A stretch of DNA of 64,000 nucleotides from Streptomyces nodosus (GCF_008704995.1 NZ_CP023747.1:3002501-3066500), one strand, 5' to 3'; counted from the stretch's first letter, positions 17,595 to 27,608 are shown. Made by a program: numbers and translations. The notes: generated by a model from the sequence alone, not told the origin.

Positions 17595-18452
17595 GTGCGG
17601 GGGTGGTGGCAGGACCTGACCGACCTGGTGCTGCCGGCCGAGTGCGGCGGCTGCGGCAGGCCACGCGCGGTGCTCTGCGCGAAGTGCCGCACGGCGCTGT
17701 ACGGGGCCGCGCCGCGCCGGGTGCGGCCGGTCCCGGCGCCTGGGGGACTGCCCGTGGTGCACGCGGCCGCGGTGTACGGAGGCGCGGTGCGCGCCGCGAT
17801 CCTGGCCCACAAGGAGCGGGGCGCCCTCACGCTCGCAAGACCGCTGGGGGTGTCCCTGGCCGGGGCCGTAGAGGCGGCGCTGGGCCGGAGAGAGCCCGGG
17901 ACCGGTAGCGGCCGGGTGCCCGTGCTGCTGGTGCCGGTCCCCTCCGCGCGCCGGGCCGTGCGGGCCAGGGGGCACGATCCCGCGCGGCGGATCGCGCTCG
18001 CGGCGGCGGGAGAGCTGCGCAGGGGCGGGACGGCGGCCCGGGTGGCGGCGGTGCTGCGGCAGCGGCGGGCCGTGGCCGACCAGGCGGGGCTCGACTCCCG
18101 GCAGCGCCTCGCCAATCTGGCGGGCGCCCTGGAGGTGGTCGCGGGGTGCGGCCGGCTGCTGGCCGGCGGCCGGATCGTCCTCGTGGACGATCTGATGACC
18201 ACGGGCGCCTCGCTGTCGGAGGCCGCCCGCGCGGTCCGGGCGGTGCTCGACGGTCCCCGGACGGCGGACGGCGAAGTGTATGAGCGCCAGGCCGGGGAAG
18301 CAACGGGGGAACGGACGACTGGGGAGAGGACGGCATCCGCACATCGGCATGGCGAAGCACGATCAACGGGCGCTGGAAACGTCCTTGGACCCGGGATCCG
18401 CGCGGCGGTGATCGCGGCCCCACCCGAATCCTTCGAAACAAACCGGAACTGA
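17595..18452 (+). CDS. ComF family phosphoribosyltransferase-like protein
   Basis: About 285 residues. An N-terminal zinc ribbon (LPAECGGCGRPR and LCAKC) and a PRTase domain with PVPSARRAVRARGHDPA and the PRPP-binding loop IVLVDDLMTTGAS (about 194-206) define ComF/GntX. ComF acts in DNA uptake in naturally competent bacteria; in Streptomyces its role is unknown. The C-terminal about 70 residues after VRAVLDGPRT are hydrophilic and not conserved. I chose the GTG at 17595 giving VRGWWQDLTDLVLPAE; GTGs at 17586/17589 are alternatives and no strong ribosome binding site discriminates them. It lies between lpqB and hpf, the conserved Streptomyces position. Confidence 0.88.
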   Translation: MRGWWQDLTDLVLPAECGGCGRPRAVLCAKCRTALYGAAPRRVRPVPAPGGLPVVHAAAVYGGAVRAAILAHKERGALTLARPLGVSLAGAVEAALGRREPGTGSGRVPVLLVPVPSARRAVRARGHDPARRIALAAAGELRRGGTAARVAAVLRQRRAVADQAGLDSRQRLANLAGALEVVAGCGRLLAGGRIVLVDDLMTTGASLSEAARAVRAVLDGPRTADGEVYERQAGEATGERTTGERTASAHRHGEARSTGAGNVLGPGIRAAVIAAPPESFETNRN

Positions 18453-18765
18453 CCGAGATCTTTCGTCGTTGCAGGTAATGAGCAGGTCAATTCACCTGAA
18501 CGGAAGTACGCCGCAGTAGAGGGTGACGACATCCGTCCGGGCGAGATATGTTCGGTGGTGAGGGAAAGGCGCAGGCCATACCCCGCCTATCCGAATGCCG
18601 TGCTGTGGGTTTGTCTTGATCCCGTCGGCGGCAGGGTGGAGATCTCGCCCATGGGGGAGGAGGAGGTGGAGTCACCGAGTCCGAGGCCCCGGTGGTCACC
18701 GGAGCCTGGTGCACAAGGGAGATGCTCCGCCAGGGGTGCGGAGCGATCCGGGAACGGAGTTCTGC
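18453..18765. promoter_or_regulatory. hpf 5' region
   Basis: About 310 bp between comF and hpf. It starts with a relatively AT-rich stretch (18440-18500) that includes a small inverted repeat CAGGT/ACCTG. Promoters for the stress-induced hpf gene are expected here. I see no second gene. Confidence 0.4.
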
Positions 18766-19458
18766 GTGGACATCGTCGTCAAGGGCCGCAAGACCGAGGT
18801 GCCCGAGCGGTTCCGGAAGCACGTGGCCGAGAAGCTGAAGCTGGACAAGATCCAGAAGCTCGATGGCAAGGTGATCAGCCTGGACGTCGAGGTGTCCAAG
18901 GAGCCCAACCCCCGACAGGCCGACCGTTGTGACCGAGTGGAGATCACTCTCTACTCCCGCGGTCCGGTGATCCGGGCGGAGGCAGCGGCCAGCGATCCGT
19001 ACGCGGCGCTCGATCTCGCGGCGGAGAAGCTCGAGGCCCGGCTGCGCAAGCAGCACGACAAGCGCCACACCCGGCGTGGGGTCCGCAGGCTCACTGCGGC
19101 TGAGGTACCCGACCATGTCCCGGGTGCCGCGACGCTCGACGGCAACGGCAGTGTCGTGACGGAGGGGGAAGCGGGCGGCGTGCCCGCCAGGAGGATGGGA
19201 TCGCTGGAGGTCCAGGGCGAAGGCCCCCTCGTCGTCCGCGAGAAGACCCATGTCGCGGCCCCGATGTCGCTCGACCAGGCGCTCTACGAGATGGAGCTGG
19301 TCGGGCACGACTTCTATCTGTTCGTCGACTCCGAGACCAAACAGCCCAGTGTCGTCTACCGGCGCCACGCATACGACTACGGCGTCATCCACCTCAGCAC
19401 GGACCAGATGGTGACCCAGGCGCAGACCGCCGAAACGGGCGGAACGCTCGGCGGCTGA
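18766..19458 (+). CDS. hpf: Long-form ribosome hibernation promoting factor
   Basis: A 230-residue HPF. The N-terminal RaiA-like domain (about 1-105, VDIVVKGRKTEVPERFRKHV) binds the 30S decoding centre. A linker follows, then the C-terminal domain (about 170-230, MSLDQALYEMELVGHDFYLF ending YRRHAYDYGVIHL) that dimerises ribosomes into 100S particles. The length defines the long HPF type, known in Streptomyces as a dormancy/stress-induced protein. GTG at 18766 is chosen because GGAACGGAG precedes it and the conserved domain begins there. A perfect 14-bp terminator hairpin follows. Confidence 0.94.
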   Translation: MDIVVKGRKTEVPERFRKHVAEKLKLDKIQKLDGKVISLDVEVSKEPNPRQADRCDRVEITLYSRGPVIRAEAAASDPYAALDLAAEKLEARLRKQHDKRHTRRGVRRLTAAEVPDHVPGAATLDGNGSVVTEGEAGGVPARRMGSLEVQGEGPLVVREKTHVAAPMSLDQALYEMELVGHDFYLFVDSETKQPSVVYRRHAYDYGVIHLSTDQMVTQAQTAETGGTLGG

Positions 19459-19479
19459 TCCGGCCGGGACGATGCCGCG

Positions 19480-19522
19480 ACCGGTGCCCCTGGTGAGCCC
19501 CCGCGCCCCCAGGGGCACCGGT
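19480..19522 (+). terminator. Terminator hairpin after hpf
   Basis: Perfect 14-nt arms ACCGGTGCCCCTGG (19480-19493) and its complement (19509-19522) enclose a 15-nt loop, 22 bp after the hpf stop. Confidence 0.8.
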
Positions 19523-19662
19523 ATGCGGCCATTTCACGCCGCGCTCTGTCACCTGACCGCCGCTCAGGCATGGAATCATGGCCGCAACGGCCCAACGGGT
19601 GGGCCGTTGCCTTGGGTTGGCGATGGCACAGGACCAGGCCACAGCCTTCAGGGGGAGGAACG

Positions 19663-20409
19663 ATGGCGGACAGCTTCGGACCGATGCATGACGAGGACGT
19701 CGACGACGGCGTCGTCGCCATGGGCCCGGAGGGGGGCTCTTCACGCAAGGAGCCCATCCGTGTTCTCGTCGTCGACGACCACGCTCTCTTCCGGCGCGGC
19801 CTGGAGATCGTGCTCGCGGCCGAGGAGGACATCCAGGTCGTCGGCGAGGCGGGGGACGGCGCGGAGGCGGTGGACAAGGCGGCCGACCTGCTGCCCGACA
19901 TCGTGCTGATGGATGTGCGGATGCCCAGACGGGGCGGGATCGAGGCCTGTACCTCCATCAAGGAGGTGGCACCCAGCGCAAAGATCATCATGCTGACGAT
20001 CAGCGATGAAGAAGCCGATCTCTATGACGCGATCAAGGCGGGCGCCACCGGTTATCTCCTCAAGGAGATCTCCACCGACGAGGTGTCCACGGCCATTCGC
20101 GCGGTCGCCGACGGGCAGTCGCAGATCAGCCCCTCCATGGCGTCGAAACTCCTCACCGAGTTCAAATCGATGATCCAGCGGACCGACGAGCGCCGACTGG
20201 TCCCCGCGCCCCGGCTCACCGACCGGGAACTGGAAGTCCTCAAACTCGTCGCCACCGGAATGAACAACCGGGACATCGCCAAGGAGTTGTTCATCTCCGA
20301 GAACACCGTGAAGAACCATGTGCGCAACATCCTGGAGAAGCTGCAGCTGCACTCCAGGATGGAGGCCGTGGTCTATGCGATGCGGGAGAAGATCCTGGAG
20401 ATCCGCTGA
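19663..20409 (+). CDS. NarL/LuxR-family response regulator (orphan)
   Basis: A 248-residue regulator. A 30-residue acidic leader precedes a receiver domain (IRVLVVDDHALFRRGLEIVL) with phosphoacceptor D84 in IVLMDVRMPRRGG and Lys in GYLLKEIS. The C-terminal LuxR helix-turn-helix is LTDRELEVLKLVATGMNNRD followed by FISENTVKNHVRNIL. The ATG at 19663 has GGGGAGG 4 nt upstream. No histidine kinase gene is adjacent on either side, so it is an orphan within this window. The downstream neighbour is convergent. Confidence 0.93.
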   Translation: MADSFGPMHDEDVDDGVVAMGPEGGSSRKEPIRVLVVDDHALFRRGLEIVLAAEEDIQVVGEAGDGAEAVDKAADLLPDIVLMDVRMPRRGGIEACTSIKEVAPSAKIIMLTISDEEADLYDAIKAGATGYLLKEISTDEVSTAIRAVADGQSQISPSMASKLLTEFKSMIQRTDERRLVPAPRLTDRELEVLKLVATGMNNRDIAKELFISENTVKNHVRNILEKLQLHSRMEAVVYAMREKILEIR

Positions 20410-20423
20410 GTTCCCTCGGCGGA

Positions 20424-20443
20424 CCGTCCGGCTTCGCCGACGG
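20424..20443. terminator. Short hairpin between convergent genes
   Basis: CCGTCCGGCTTCGCCGACGG folds with a TTC loop and one bulge, lying between the ends of the response regulator and the AlkX-like gene. It is a weak bidirectional terminator candidate. Confidence 0.35.
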
Positions 20444-20491
20444 AACGGGCCCGTGGACGCGGGGATGTGCAGGGAGTCAGCCCGGCGCGAG

Positions 20492-21700
20492 TCAGTTCTG
20501 CGCGTGGGCCAGCTCCCGGACCAGTGCCTCCCGCAGGGCCGGATCGTCCATCCGCTCCACGCGCACATCGGTGCAGTCCACCCAGGCCGCTGCCTCCCGC
20601 AGGGCCTGGGCCACGGCCGGAACCGCCCCGGGACCGTCCACCGAGACCTGCTTGGCCACCAGTGCCCGGCCCTCCCGCGCGGGATCCACCCGGCCCACCA
20701 GCCGGCCGCCGGCCAGGACCGGCATCGCGAAATAGCCGTGCACCCGCTTCTGCTTGGGGACGTACGCCTCCAGGCGGTGGGTGAAACCGAAGATCCGCTC
20801 CGTGCGCGCCCGCTCCCAGATCAGGGAGTCGAAGGGGGACAGCAGCGTCGTACGGTGCCGGCCGCGCGGCGGGGTCTCCAGCGCCGCCGGGTCCGCCCAG
20901 GCCGGCTTGCCCCATCCTTGGACCGTCACCGGCACCAGGCCCGAGTCCGCGATCACCGCGTCGACCTGCTCGGCCTTGAGCCGGTGGTAGTCGGCGATGT
21001 CCCCGCGCGTGCCGACCCCGAGGGACTGGCCGGCGAGGCGGACGAGACGGCGCAGACACTCGGTGTCGTCCAGCTCGTCGTGGAGCAGGGCAGCGGGGAC
21101 GGCGCGCTCGGCGAGGTCGTACACCCGCTTCCAGCCGCGGCGCTCCACGCACACCACCTCCCCGTACATCAGGGCGCGCTCCACTGCGACCTTGGTGCCC
21201 GACCAGTCCCACCACTCGCTGGTCTTCTTCGCGCCGCCCAGATCCGTGGCCGTCAGGGGGCCCTCGGCGCGCAGCTGCTTGACGACCTGGTCGTAGACAC
21301 CGTCCGGGAGGGGGTGGTTCCAGTGCGGGCGGGCCCGGTAGGCGCGGCGGCGGAAGGCGAAGTGCGGCCACTCCTCGATGGGAAGCAGGCACGCGGCGTG
21401 CGACCAGTACTCGAACGCATGGGGCCGGGCCGCGGCCGTGCCGTCGGGCTTCGGCGTCCAGTAGGCCGCGTCGACCGCCTTGCGGCCTATGGCGCCCAGG
21501 CGGGCGTAGGGAATGAGCTCGTGGGAGCGGGCGAGGACCGAGATCGTGTCGAGCTGGACCGCGCCGAGGTGACGCAGGACGCCGCGGACACCGGCCCTGC
21601 GGTCCGGGACGCCGAGCAGGCCCTGGGCGCGCAGGGCGATACGGCGGGCGTCGTCGGCGGTCAGTTCGGTGGCGGGGCGCGGGACACTCGGCATGGTCAC
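20492..21700 (-). CDS. AlkX/YcaQ-like winged-helix DNA glycosylase
   Basis: A 402-residue member of the HTH_42 (YcaQ/AlkZ) superfamily, which unhooks DNA interstrand crosslinks and excises bulky N-alkyl lesions. The catalytic Q-phi-D variant QLD is present in LGAVQLDTISVLARSHELI (about residue 50); the Q-phi-D form characterises the AlkX/YcaQ branch rather than crosslink-self-resistance AlkZ (Q-phi-Q). Other family stretches are HAFEYWSHAACLLP, LLSPFDSLIWERARTERIFG and VGRVDPA. It is monocistronic, convergent with the response regulator. It is probably a housekeeping repair enzyme, since no biosynthetic cluster surrounds it. Confidence 0.85.
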   Translation of the reverse strand: MTMPSVPRPATELTADDARRIALRAQGLLGVPDRRAGVRGVLRHLGAVQLDTISVLARSHELIPYARLGAIGRKAVDAAYWTPKPDGTAAARPHAFEYWSHAACLLPIEEWPHFAFRRRAYRARPHWNHPLPDGVYDQVVKQLRAEGPLTATDLGGAKKTSEWWDWSGTKVAVERALMYGEVVCVERRGWKRVYDLAERAVPAALLHDELDDTECLRRLVRLAGQSLGVGTRGDIADYHRLKAEQVDAVIADSGLVPVTVQGWGKPAWADPAALETPPRGRHRTTLLSPFDSLIWERARTERIFGFTHRLEAYVPKQKRVHGYFAMPVLAGGRLVGRVDPAREGRALVAKQVSVDGPGAVPAVAQALREAAAWVDCTDVRVERMDDPALREALVRELAHAQN

Positions 21701-21809
21701 ACCGTAGGCGGTGGCACTGACAACGCGGAGTGAGCTGGGCTTTTGCCCCGCACCGCCTTTTCGGCCCGCGCGGGGTGCGAGGCTCCGCCCGCCTGTCGGG
21801 GCAATACCG

Positions 21810-22388
21810 CTAGGACGCCCGTGAGGGGGCCGGCAGATACGGGGCCGCCGAGGGCAGGCCCAGGTCCGACGGCAGCAGTGAGCCCACCCAGCAGTCCCGG
21901 CGCACCCCTTTGTTGCTGACCGCGGAACGCAGCACGCCCTCGACGGTGAAGCCCGCCCGCTCCGCGACCGCGCGGGAGGCCGCGTTGCCGACCTCGGCGC
22001 GCCATTCCACGCGGTCGACCGAGAGACGGGCGAAGGCCCAGCGCGACGCGCCGAGCGTGGCCTCCGTGATGTAACCGTTGCCCCGGTGCTCCGCGGCCGT
22101 CCAGAAGCCCACCTCGGCGACGCCCGGCGAGCGCATGGTCAGGCTCAGCATGCCCACCAGCTCCCCCGAGGGCAGGAACACACCGAAGGTGAACACCGAG
22201 GAGTCCGCCCAGCCGTCGGGCACCATCTGCCGGACGAACCCTTCGGCGTGTTCGCGCAGATAGGGCGACGGGATGGTGGTCCAGCGCTGGATGTCCGGGT
22301 CCTGGGCGGCCGCGTACACCGCGTCGGTGTCCCGCGCCTCCACGGTGCGCAGCAGCAGACGGTCGGTGGTCAGCGTGACGGGGTCCAT
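21810..22388 (-). CDS. GNAT family N-acetyltransferase (RimJ/RimL-like)
   Basis: 192 residues. The start LTTDRLLLRTVEARD is the RimJ/RimL-type N-terminus. The acetyl-CoA pyrophosphate loop is WTAAEHRGNGYITEA (Q/RxxGxG/A-like), followed by the usual NxxSxxVxERxGFxxEG region NAASRAVAERAGFTVEGVLR. The substrate is unknown. The gene is divergent from secA. Confidence 0.88.
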   Translation of the reverse strand: MDPVTLTTDRLLLRTVEARDTDAVYAAAQDPDIQRWTTIPSPYLREHAEGFVRQMVPDGWADSSVFTFGVFLPSGELVGMLSLTMRSPGVAEVGFWTAAEHRGNGYITEATLGASRWAFARLSVDRVEWRAEVGNAASRAVAERAGFTVEGVLRSAVSNKGVRRDCWVGSLLPSDLGLPSAAPYLPAPSRAS

Positions 22389-22687
22389 CGCCCGATTCTG
22401 CGCGGACCCGCGCCGTCACGCCATGACTTTCCGCGCCGGTCGCGTCTCCCGTCCTCGCGTCGTCCGCCTCGCCACGCCGTTGTCCCGGCGCAGTCGTCAG
22501 AGCGTGAAAGGCCGGTTACTTTTCGTGGCACGGACGCGGCACCTTCCGTGACGCCCGTCCGTTGTCCTAGTGGCTGTCATCGGCAGGCCTCCCGGCGCGG
22601 CGGGGTCCTCGCTTACGATGGCCGTTGCTCAAGCTGTTCCCAGGCAACCGACCGTCCCAGGCCCGACCGGCAAGGAGACAAACCCCC
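22389..22687. promoter_or_regulatory. Divergent GNAT/secA intergenic region
   Basis: About 300 bp holding the secA promoter and leader and the GNAT promoter. AAGGAG lies about 10 nt before the secA GTG. I see no RNA element or further gene. Confidence 0.4.
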
Positions 22688-25501
22688 GTGTCCGTCCTCT
22701 CGAAGATCATGCGTGCAGGCGAAGGCAAGATCCTGCGCAAGCTGCACCGCATCGCGGACCAGGTCAACTCCATCGAAGAGGACTTCATCGACCTCTCCGA
22801 CGCCGAGCTGCGGGCCCTCACCGATCAGTACAAGGAGCGGTACGCCGACGGTGAGACGCTCGACGACCTGCTCCCCGAGGCCTTTGCCACCGTGCGCGAG
22901 GCCGCCAAGCGTGTCCTCGGCCAGCGCCACTACGACGTGCAGATGATGGGCGGCGCCGCGCTCCATCTCGGCTATGTCGCCGAGATGAAGACCGGTGAGG
23001 GCAAGACCCTGGTCGGCACGCTGCCCGCGTATCTGAACGCCATCTCCGGGGACGGCGTCCACATCGTCACGGTCAACGACTACCTGGCCGAGCGCGACTC
23101 CGAGATGATGGGTCGCGTCCACAAGTTCCTGGGCCTGAACGTCGGCTGCATCCTGGCCAACATGACGCCGGCCCAGCGCCGCGAGCAGTACGCCTGCGAC
23201 ATCACGTACGGCACGAACAACGAGTTCGGCTTCGACTATCTGCGCGACAACATGGCCTGGTCGCAGGACGAACTTGTGCAGCGCGGCCATAACTTCGCCA
23301 TCGTCGACGAGGTCGACTCCATCCTCGTCGACGAGGCCCGTACGCCGCTGATCATCTCCGGCCCGGCCGACCAGGCCACCAAGTGGTACGGCGACTTCGC
23401 CAAGCTGGTCACCCGCCTGAAGAAGGGCGAGGCGGGCAACCCCCTCAAGGGCATCGAGGAGACCGGCGACTACGAGGTCGACGAGAAGAAGCGCACGGTC
23501 GCCATCCACGAGTCCGGCGTCAGCAAGGTCGAGGACTGGCTGGGCATCGACAACCTCTACGAGTCGGTGAACACCCCGCTGGTCGGCTATCTGAACAACG
23601 CGATCAAGGCCAAGGAGCTCTTCAAGAACGACAAGGACTACGTCGTCATCGACGGCGAGGTCATGATCGTCGACGAGCACACCGGCCGTATCCTCGCGGG
23701 CCGCCGCTACAACGAGGGCATGCACCAGGCGATCGAGGCGAAGGAAGGGGTGGACATCAAGGACGAGAACCAGACGCTCGCCACGATCACCCTGCAGAAC
23801 TTCTTCCGCCTCTACAACAAGCTCTCCGGCATGACCGGTACGGCGATGACCGAGGCCGCCGAGTTCCACCAGATCTACAAGCTCGGCGTGGTCCCGATCC
23901 CCACCAACAAGCCGATGGTCCGCAAGGACCAGTCGGACCTGATCTACCGCACCGAGGTCGCCAAGTTCGAGGCGGTCGTCGACGACATCGCCGAGAAGCA
24001 CGAGAAGGGCCAGCCGATCCTCGTCGGCACGACGTCGGTCGAGAAGTCCGAGTATCTGTCCCAGCAGCTGAGCAAGCGCGGCATCCAGCACGAGGTGCTG
24101 AACGCCAAGCAGCACGACCGTGAGGCCGTGATCGTCGCCCAGGCCGGCCGCAAGGGCGCCGTGACGGTGGCCACCAACATGGCCGGCCGTGGTACGGACA
24201 TCAAGCTCGGCGGCAACCCCGAGGACCTCGCCGAGGCCGAGCTGCGCCAGGGCGGCCTGGACCCCGAGGAGCACATCGAGGAGTGGGCCGCGGCCCTGCC
24301 CGCCGCGCTGGAGCGGGCCGAGCAGGCGGTCAAGGCCGAGAAGGACGAGGTCGAGGAGCTCGGCGGCCTGTATGTGCTGGGCACCGAGCGGCACGAGTCC
24401 CGCCGTATCGACAACCAGCTGCGCGGTCGTTCCGGCCGTCAGGGCGACCCCGGCGAGTCCCGCTTCTATCTCTCCCTGGGCGACGACCTGATGCGTCTGT
24501 TCAAGGCCCAGATGGTCGAGCGCGTCATGTCGATGGCGAATGTGCCGGACGATGTGCCGATCGAGAACAAGATGGTCACCCGCGCCATCGCGTCCGCCCA
24601 GTCGCAGGTCGAGCAGCAGAACTTCGAGACCCGGAAGAACGTCCTCAAGTACGACGAGGTGCTCAACCGGCAGCGCGAGGTCATCTACGGCGAGCGGCGT
24701 CGTGTCCTGGAGGGTGAGGACCTCCAGGAGCAGGTCCAGCACTTCATGGACGACACGATCGACGCCTATGTCGGCGCCGAGACCGCCGAGGGCTTCGCCG
24801 AGGAGTGGGACCTGGACCGGCTGTGGGGCGCCTTCAAGCAGCTCTACCCGGTGAAGATCACCATCGAGGAGCTGGAGGACGCCGCCGGCGACCGGGCCGG
24901 GCTGACCGCCGACTTCATCGCCGAGTCCATCAAGGACGACATCCGCGACCAGTACGAGCAGCGTGAGACGCAGCTCGGCTCCGAGATCATGCGTGAGCTG
25001 GAGCGCCGGGTCGTGCTGTCGGTCCTGGACCGCAAGTGGCGTGAGCACCTCTACGAGATGGACTACCTCCAGGAGGGCATCGGCCTGCGGGCGATGGCCC
25101 AGAAGGACCCGCTGATCGAGTATCAGCGCGAGGGCTTCGACATGTTCACCGCGATGATGGAGGGCATCAAGGAGGAGTCCGTCGGCTATCTGTTCAACCT
25201 GGAGGTCCAGGTCGAGCAGCAGGTCGAGGAGGTGCCGGTCGAGGAGGCCGAGGCCAAGCCCTCCCTGGAGAAGGAAGAGGCCGTGGCGGCCCAGGCGGCC
25301 CGCCCGGAGATCCGCGCCAAGGGTCTGGACGCCCCGCAGCGCCACGACCGGCTGCACTTCTCCGCGCCCACCGTGGACGGCGAGGGCGGCGTGGTCGAGG
25401 GCGACTTCACCAGCGACGGCGAGCCGGTGCGCTCGGAGGCGGACGGCCTCACGCGGGCGGAGCGCCGCAAGCAGGCGAAGGGCCGGCGCCGCAAGAAGTG
25501 A
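22688..25501 (+). CDS. secA: Preprotein translocase ATPase SecA
   Basis: The 937-residue motor of Sec-dependent export, at the SecYEG membrane channel. Walker A is [11 protein letters not shown] (about 100-110) and the DEAD-like Walker B is [18 protein letters not shown]. Also visible are [29 protein letters not shown] and [19 protein letters not shown]. The C-terminus is Glu/Ala-rich and ends in the basic [11 protein letters not shown]. It has no CxC-x8-CH zinc motif, as is usual for actinobacterial SecA1. GTG at 22688 ([14 protein letters not shown]) is the conserved start. A strong terminator follows. Confidence 0.97.
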   Translation: MSVLSKIMRAGEGKILRKLHRIADQVNSIEEDFIDLSDAELRALTDQYKERYADGETLDDLLPEAFATVREAAKRVLGQRHYDVQMMGGAALHLGYVAEMKTGEGKTLVGTLPAYLNAISGDGVHIVTVNDYLAERDSEMMGRVHKFLGLNVGCILANMTPAQRREQYACDITYGTNNEFGFDYLRDNMAWSQDELVQRGHNFAIVDEVDSILVDEARTPLIISGPADQATKWYGDFAKLVTRLKKGEAGNPLKGIEETGDYEVDEKKRTVAIHESGVSKVEDWLGIDNLYESVNTPLVGYLNNAIKAKELFKNDKDYVVIDGEVMIVDEHTGRILAGRRYNEGMHQAIEAKEGVDIKDENQTLATITLQNFFRLYNKLSGMTGTAMTEAAEFHQIYKLGVVPIPTNKPMVRKDQSDLIYRTEVAKFEAVVDDIAEKHEKGQPILVGTTSVEKSEYLSQQLSKRGIQHEVLNAKQHDREAVIVAQAGRKGAVTVATNMAGRGTDIKLGGNPEDLAEAELRQGGLDPEEHIEEWAAALPAALERAEQAVKAEKDEVEELGGLYVLGTERHESRRIDNQLRGRSGRQGDPGESRFYLSLGDDLMRLFKAQMVERVMSMANVPDDVPIENKMVTRAIASAQSQVEQQNFETRKNVLKYDEVLNRQREVIYGERRRVLEGEDLQEQVQHFMDDTIDAYVGAETAEGFAEEWDLDRLWGAFKQLYPVKITIEELEDAAGDRAGLTADFIAESIKDDIRDQYEQRETQLGSEIMRELERRVVLSVLDRKWREHLYEMDYLQEGIGLRAMAQKDPLIEYQREGFDMFTAMMEGIKEESVGYLFNLEVQVEQQVEEVPVEEAEAKPSLEKEEAVAAQAARPEIRAKGLDAPQRHDRLHFSAPTVDGEGGVVEGDFTSDGEPVRSEADGLTRAERRKQAKGRRRKK

Positions 25502-25528
25502 CGCCCCCGCGGGCGACACCGCTGTGGT

Positions 25529-25563
25529 GAGGGCCGGGCACCCCTTTGGGGCGCCCGGCCCTC
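25529..25563 (+). terminator. Terminator after secA
   Basis: GAGGGCCGGGC and GCCCGGCCCTC arms, extended inward by CCCC/GGGG with one A-C mismatch, enclose a TTT loop 28 bp after the secA stop. Confidence 0.8.
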
Positions 25564-25622
25564 GTGTGTGTGCGTTCCGTCCGGCGGGCGGTGGTGCGGC
25601 GTGTGCGGCGGTGCGGCGCGCG

Positions 25623-26669
25623 TCAGCCGGTGTTCGTACGGGGGCCGCCCAGCTCCACCGCGGTGCAGCGCCAGCGGTGGTCCGGGCCGCACTCCAGGCG
25701 GAAGGCCATGGCGCGGAGCTGGTCGCCCGCGCCGATACGGGCGAAGGCCTCGATGGCGCCGGGGCGGGGGACGTAGTAGCCGATGTCGCGGACGACCGGA
25801 CGGGTGCCGCGGGTGCGCAGCGGGCCGCGCTCGGCGAGCAGTGCCAGCTCGTCGTAGGCCCGCCCGACGGTGTGGCGGAGCATGCTGTGCACCGGGCGCT
25901 GACCGCTCAGCACGGACAGCAGGCGGTCGGCGAAGACATCGGTCGGGCGGGCACGGCGGGCCGGAGCGGCCGTCGGGGCCCGGTCTACGGCGCCGGGTGC
26001 CGTCGCACGCCCCGTCCCTCTGCTCGGTGCCGCGGGACGGGGCGTGCTGCCCGGACGGCGGGAGTCATGGCGCACCGGAGGCCGTCCACCGGGCCGCCGC
26101 CCGCCCCTGGCCGGGGAGACACCTCCGGCGGCCGTGACGTTCCGGGCGGCCACGGTGCTCCTCGCGGTCGCCGTGTTGCCGACGGTCCTGGTGTTCCCTG
26201 CGGTCCTGGTGTTCCCTGCGGTCCTGGTGTTGTCGGCGGGCGTGGTGCTCCTGGGCGCCGCCGTATGTCCGGCCGTGGAGCCGTTCCCGGCGGCGGGGGT
26301 GGGGTCCCCGGTCGCTGTGGCGTCCCCGGCGGTCGGCGTGCTTCCGGCCGCCGCCGTATGCCCGGTCGTGGAGCCGTTCCCGGCGGCGGGGGTGACCCTG
26401 GTCGCGGTGAGGTCCCCGGCGGTCGGCGCGCTCCCGGCCGCCGTGGTGTTTCCGGTCGTGGAGGTGTTCCTGGTCGCCGTGACGCGCCCGGCGGTCGGCG
26501 GTGCGTTCCTGGCCGCGGTGGTGGCCCCCGGGGCGGGCGTGCTCCCGGTGGTCGGCGTGCCCGCTGTCGCCGGTGTGCTCGCGGCCCCCGTTGTTGCCGT
26601 GTGCCCGGGGGTGGCTGTGCTCCTGGGGCTCCTGGGGGCGGCGGTGTTTCTGGTCATTACCTTGTTCAT
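25623..26669 (-). CDS. Rv3235-family protein with long Thr/Ala/Gly-rich N-terminal expansion
   Basis: 348 residues. The C-terminal about 130 residues (RARPTDVFADRLLSVLSGQR through RCTAVELGG) match the Rv3235-like family found next to secA in actinobacteria, with unknown function. The N-terminal about 210 residues are low complexity, built from degenerate T-A-G-N-T-R/S-T-P-x units (for example TRTAGNTRTAGNTRTVGNT), with no signal peptide or membrane segment. Homologues I know of are about half this length. The repeats are coded by imperfect tandem DNA repeats, so the tract may be length-variable. The minus-strand ATG at 26669 is used; starts further in are possible. Confidence 0.75.
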   Translation of the reverse strand: MNKVMTRNTAAPRSPRSTATPGHTATTGAASTPATAGTPTTGSTPAPGATTAARNAPPTAGRVTATRNTSTTGNTTAAGSAPTAGDLTATRVTPAAGNGSTTGHTAAAGSTPTAGDATATGDPTPAAGNGSTAGHTAAPRSTTPADNTRTAGNTRTAGNTRTVGNTATARSTVAARNVTAAGGVSPARGGRRPGGRPPVRHDSRRPGSTPRPAAPSRGTGRATAPGAVDRAPTAAPARRARPTDVFADRLLSVLSGQRPVHSMLRHTVGRAYDELALLAERGPLRTRGTRPVVRDIGYYVPRPGAIEAFARIGAGDQLRAMAFRLECGPDHRWRCTAVELGGPRTNTG

Positions 26670-27017
26670 GAAGATCCCCGTTTCGCGGGACCGGTCGATA
26701 CCGGTCGGTAACTTCTCGCTGGGGACCTTGTACGAGGCGGCGGCGCGGTGCGCAAGGAACCCGGGCGCGTGCCGGACGCGGTGGCGGCCTCACCCGTCAG
26801 GGTGAGCGGCGGCCCGGAAACCCGTGGCGGGGCGGGGGAGAACCGGGTGAAGCGCGGTTGTCCCGGCTGACGTCGGGGAAGGGCGCGACGGGACCCGAAG
26901 GGGGACACCCGCACGTATCCTGGGGTGACTCGCCGGAGACCCGGAACACGAACGTGACGGTCTCCCGAGGCCTTCCGGCCGTCCGGCCGCCCCGACCGAC
27001 TACGAAAGCGGCTCGCC
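26670..27017. promoter_or_regulatory. Divergent intergenic region
   Basis: About 350 bp between the Rv3235-like gene (minus) and the DUF6912-like gene (plus). It must hold both promoters. No motif or gene stands out. Confidence 0.35.
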
Positions 27018-27527
27018 ATGCGCGTCTACGTCCCCCTGACCCTCCCCGGTCTCGCCGAGGCGTACAAGACGGGTGAGCTGGGCGCGGGACCGTTCGTGGC
27101 GTACGCCGTCACTCCCGGGCTGCGCGAGTGGTGCCGCTCCGACGACATGGAGGAGCTGGAGTACGCGGCGCTCAACCAGGCCTCGCTGGCCTCGCTGCGG
27201 CTGCTCGCGGCGGACCCCGGGGCGCCCCGGCGCCGACTGGTCGTCGCGGTCGATGTGCCCGACGGCGCGGCGGCGGCCGGTCCGGACACCGATCCGGCGG
27301 CGCTCGGCGAGGTGCGGGTCTCCGGCACCGTGGCGCTGTCGAAGGCGGCGGCGGTGCACGCCGACGCGGCCGGCGCGGAGGCGGAGGTGACCGCGGCGGC
27401 CGGGGCCCTCGACGCGGCGGACGGCGGGGACGACGACGCACAGTCCGTGGTGGACGGCGCCGAGGACCATGAGCTGCTCTGGTACGCGACGCAGGAGATC
27501 CCGAACCTGCTGGGGTCGGCCGGCTGA
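27018..27527 (+). CDS. Conserved actinobacterial protein (DUF6912-like)
   Basis: A 169-residue cytoplasmic protein, start MRVYVPLTLPGLAEAYKTGE, with the recurring pattern of this family: an N-terminal FVAYAVTPGLREW, a middle EELEYAALNQASLASLRLL and a C-terminal acidic end HELLWYATQEIPNLL. Its function is unknown. It is conserved beside the HAD hydrolase gene in Streptomyces, but a palindrome separates the two here. Confidence 0.75.
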   Translation: MRVYVPLTLPGLAEAYKTGELGAGPFVAYAVTPGLREWCRSDDMEELEYAALNQASLASLRLLAADPGAPRRRLVVAVDVPDGAAAAGPDTDPAALGEVRVSGTVALSKAAAVHADAAGAEAEVTAAAGALDAADGGDDDAQSVVDGAEDHELLWYATQEIPNLLGSAG

Positions 27528-27540
27528 ACCGCGCGTTCAC

Positions 27541-27558
27541 CGGCCCGGCGCCGGGCCG
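27541..27558. terminator. GC palindrome after the DUF6912-like gene
   Basis: A perfect 18-bp palindrome CGGCCCGGC/GCCGGGCCG lies 13 bp after the stop codon. It is a possible terminator or attenuator before the HAD gene. Confidence 0.4.
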
Positions 27559-27608
27559 CCGGACGGCCGCCGCAGTGACTGTCGGTGGGGCCGGGTACGT
27601 TTTCCTCC

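Noticed and set aside
17500..17600. Origin of replication
   Set aside because: Only two DnaA boxes are present, and dnaA, dnaN or parAB are not nearby; treated as an isolated DnaA-binding site.
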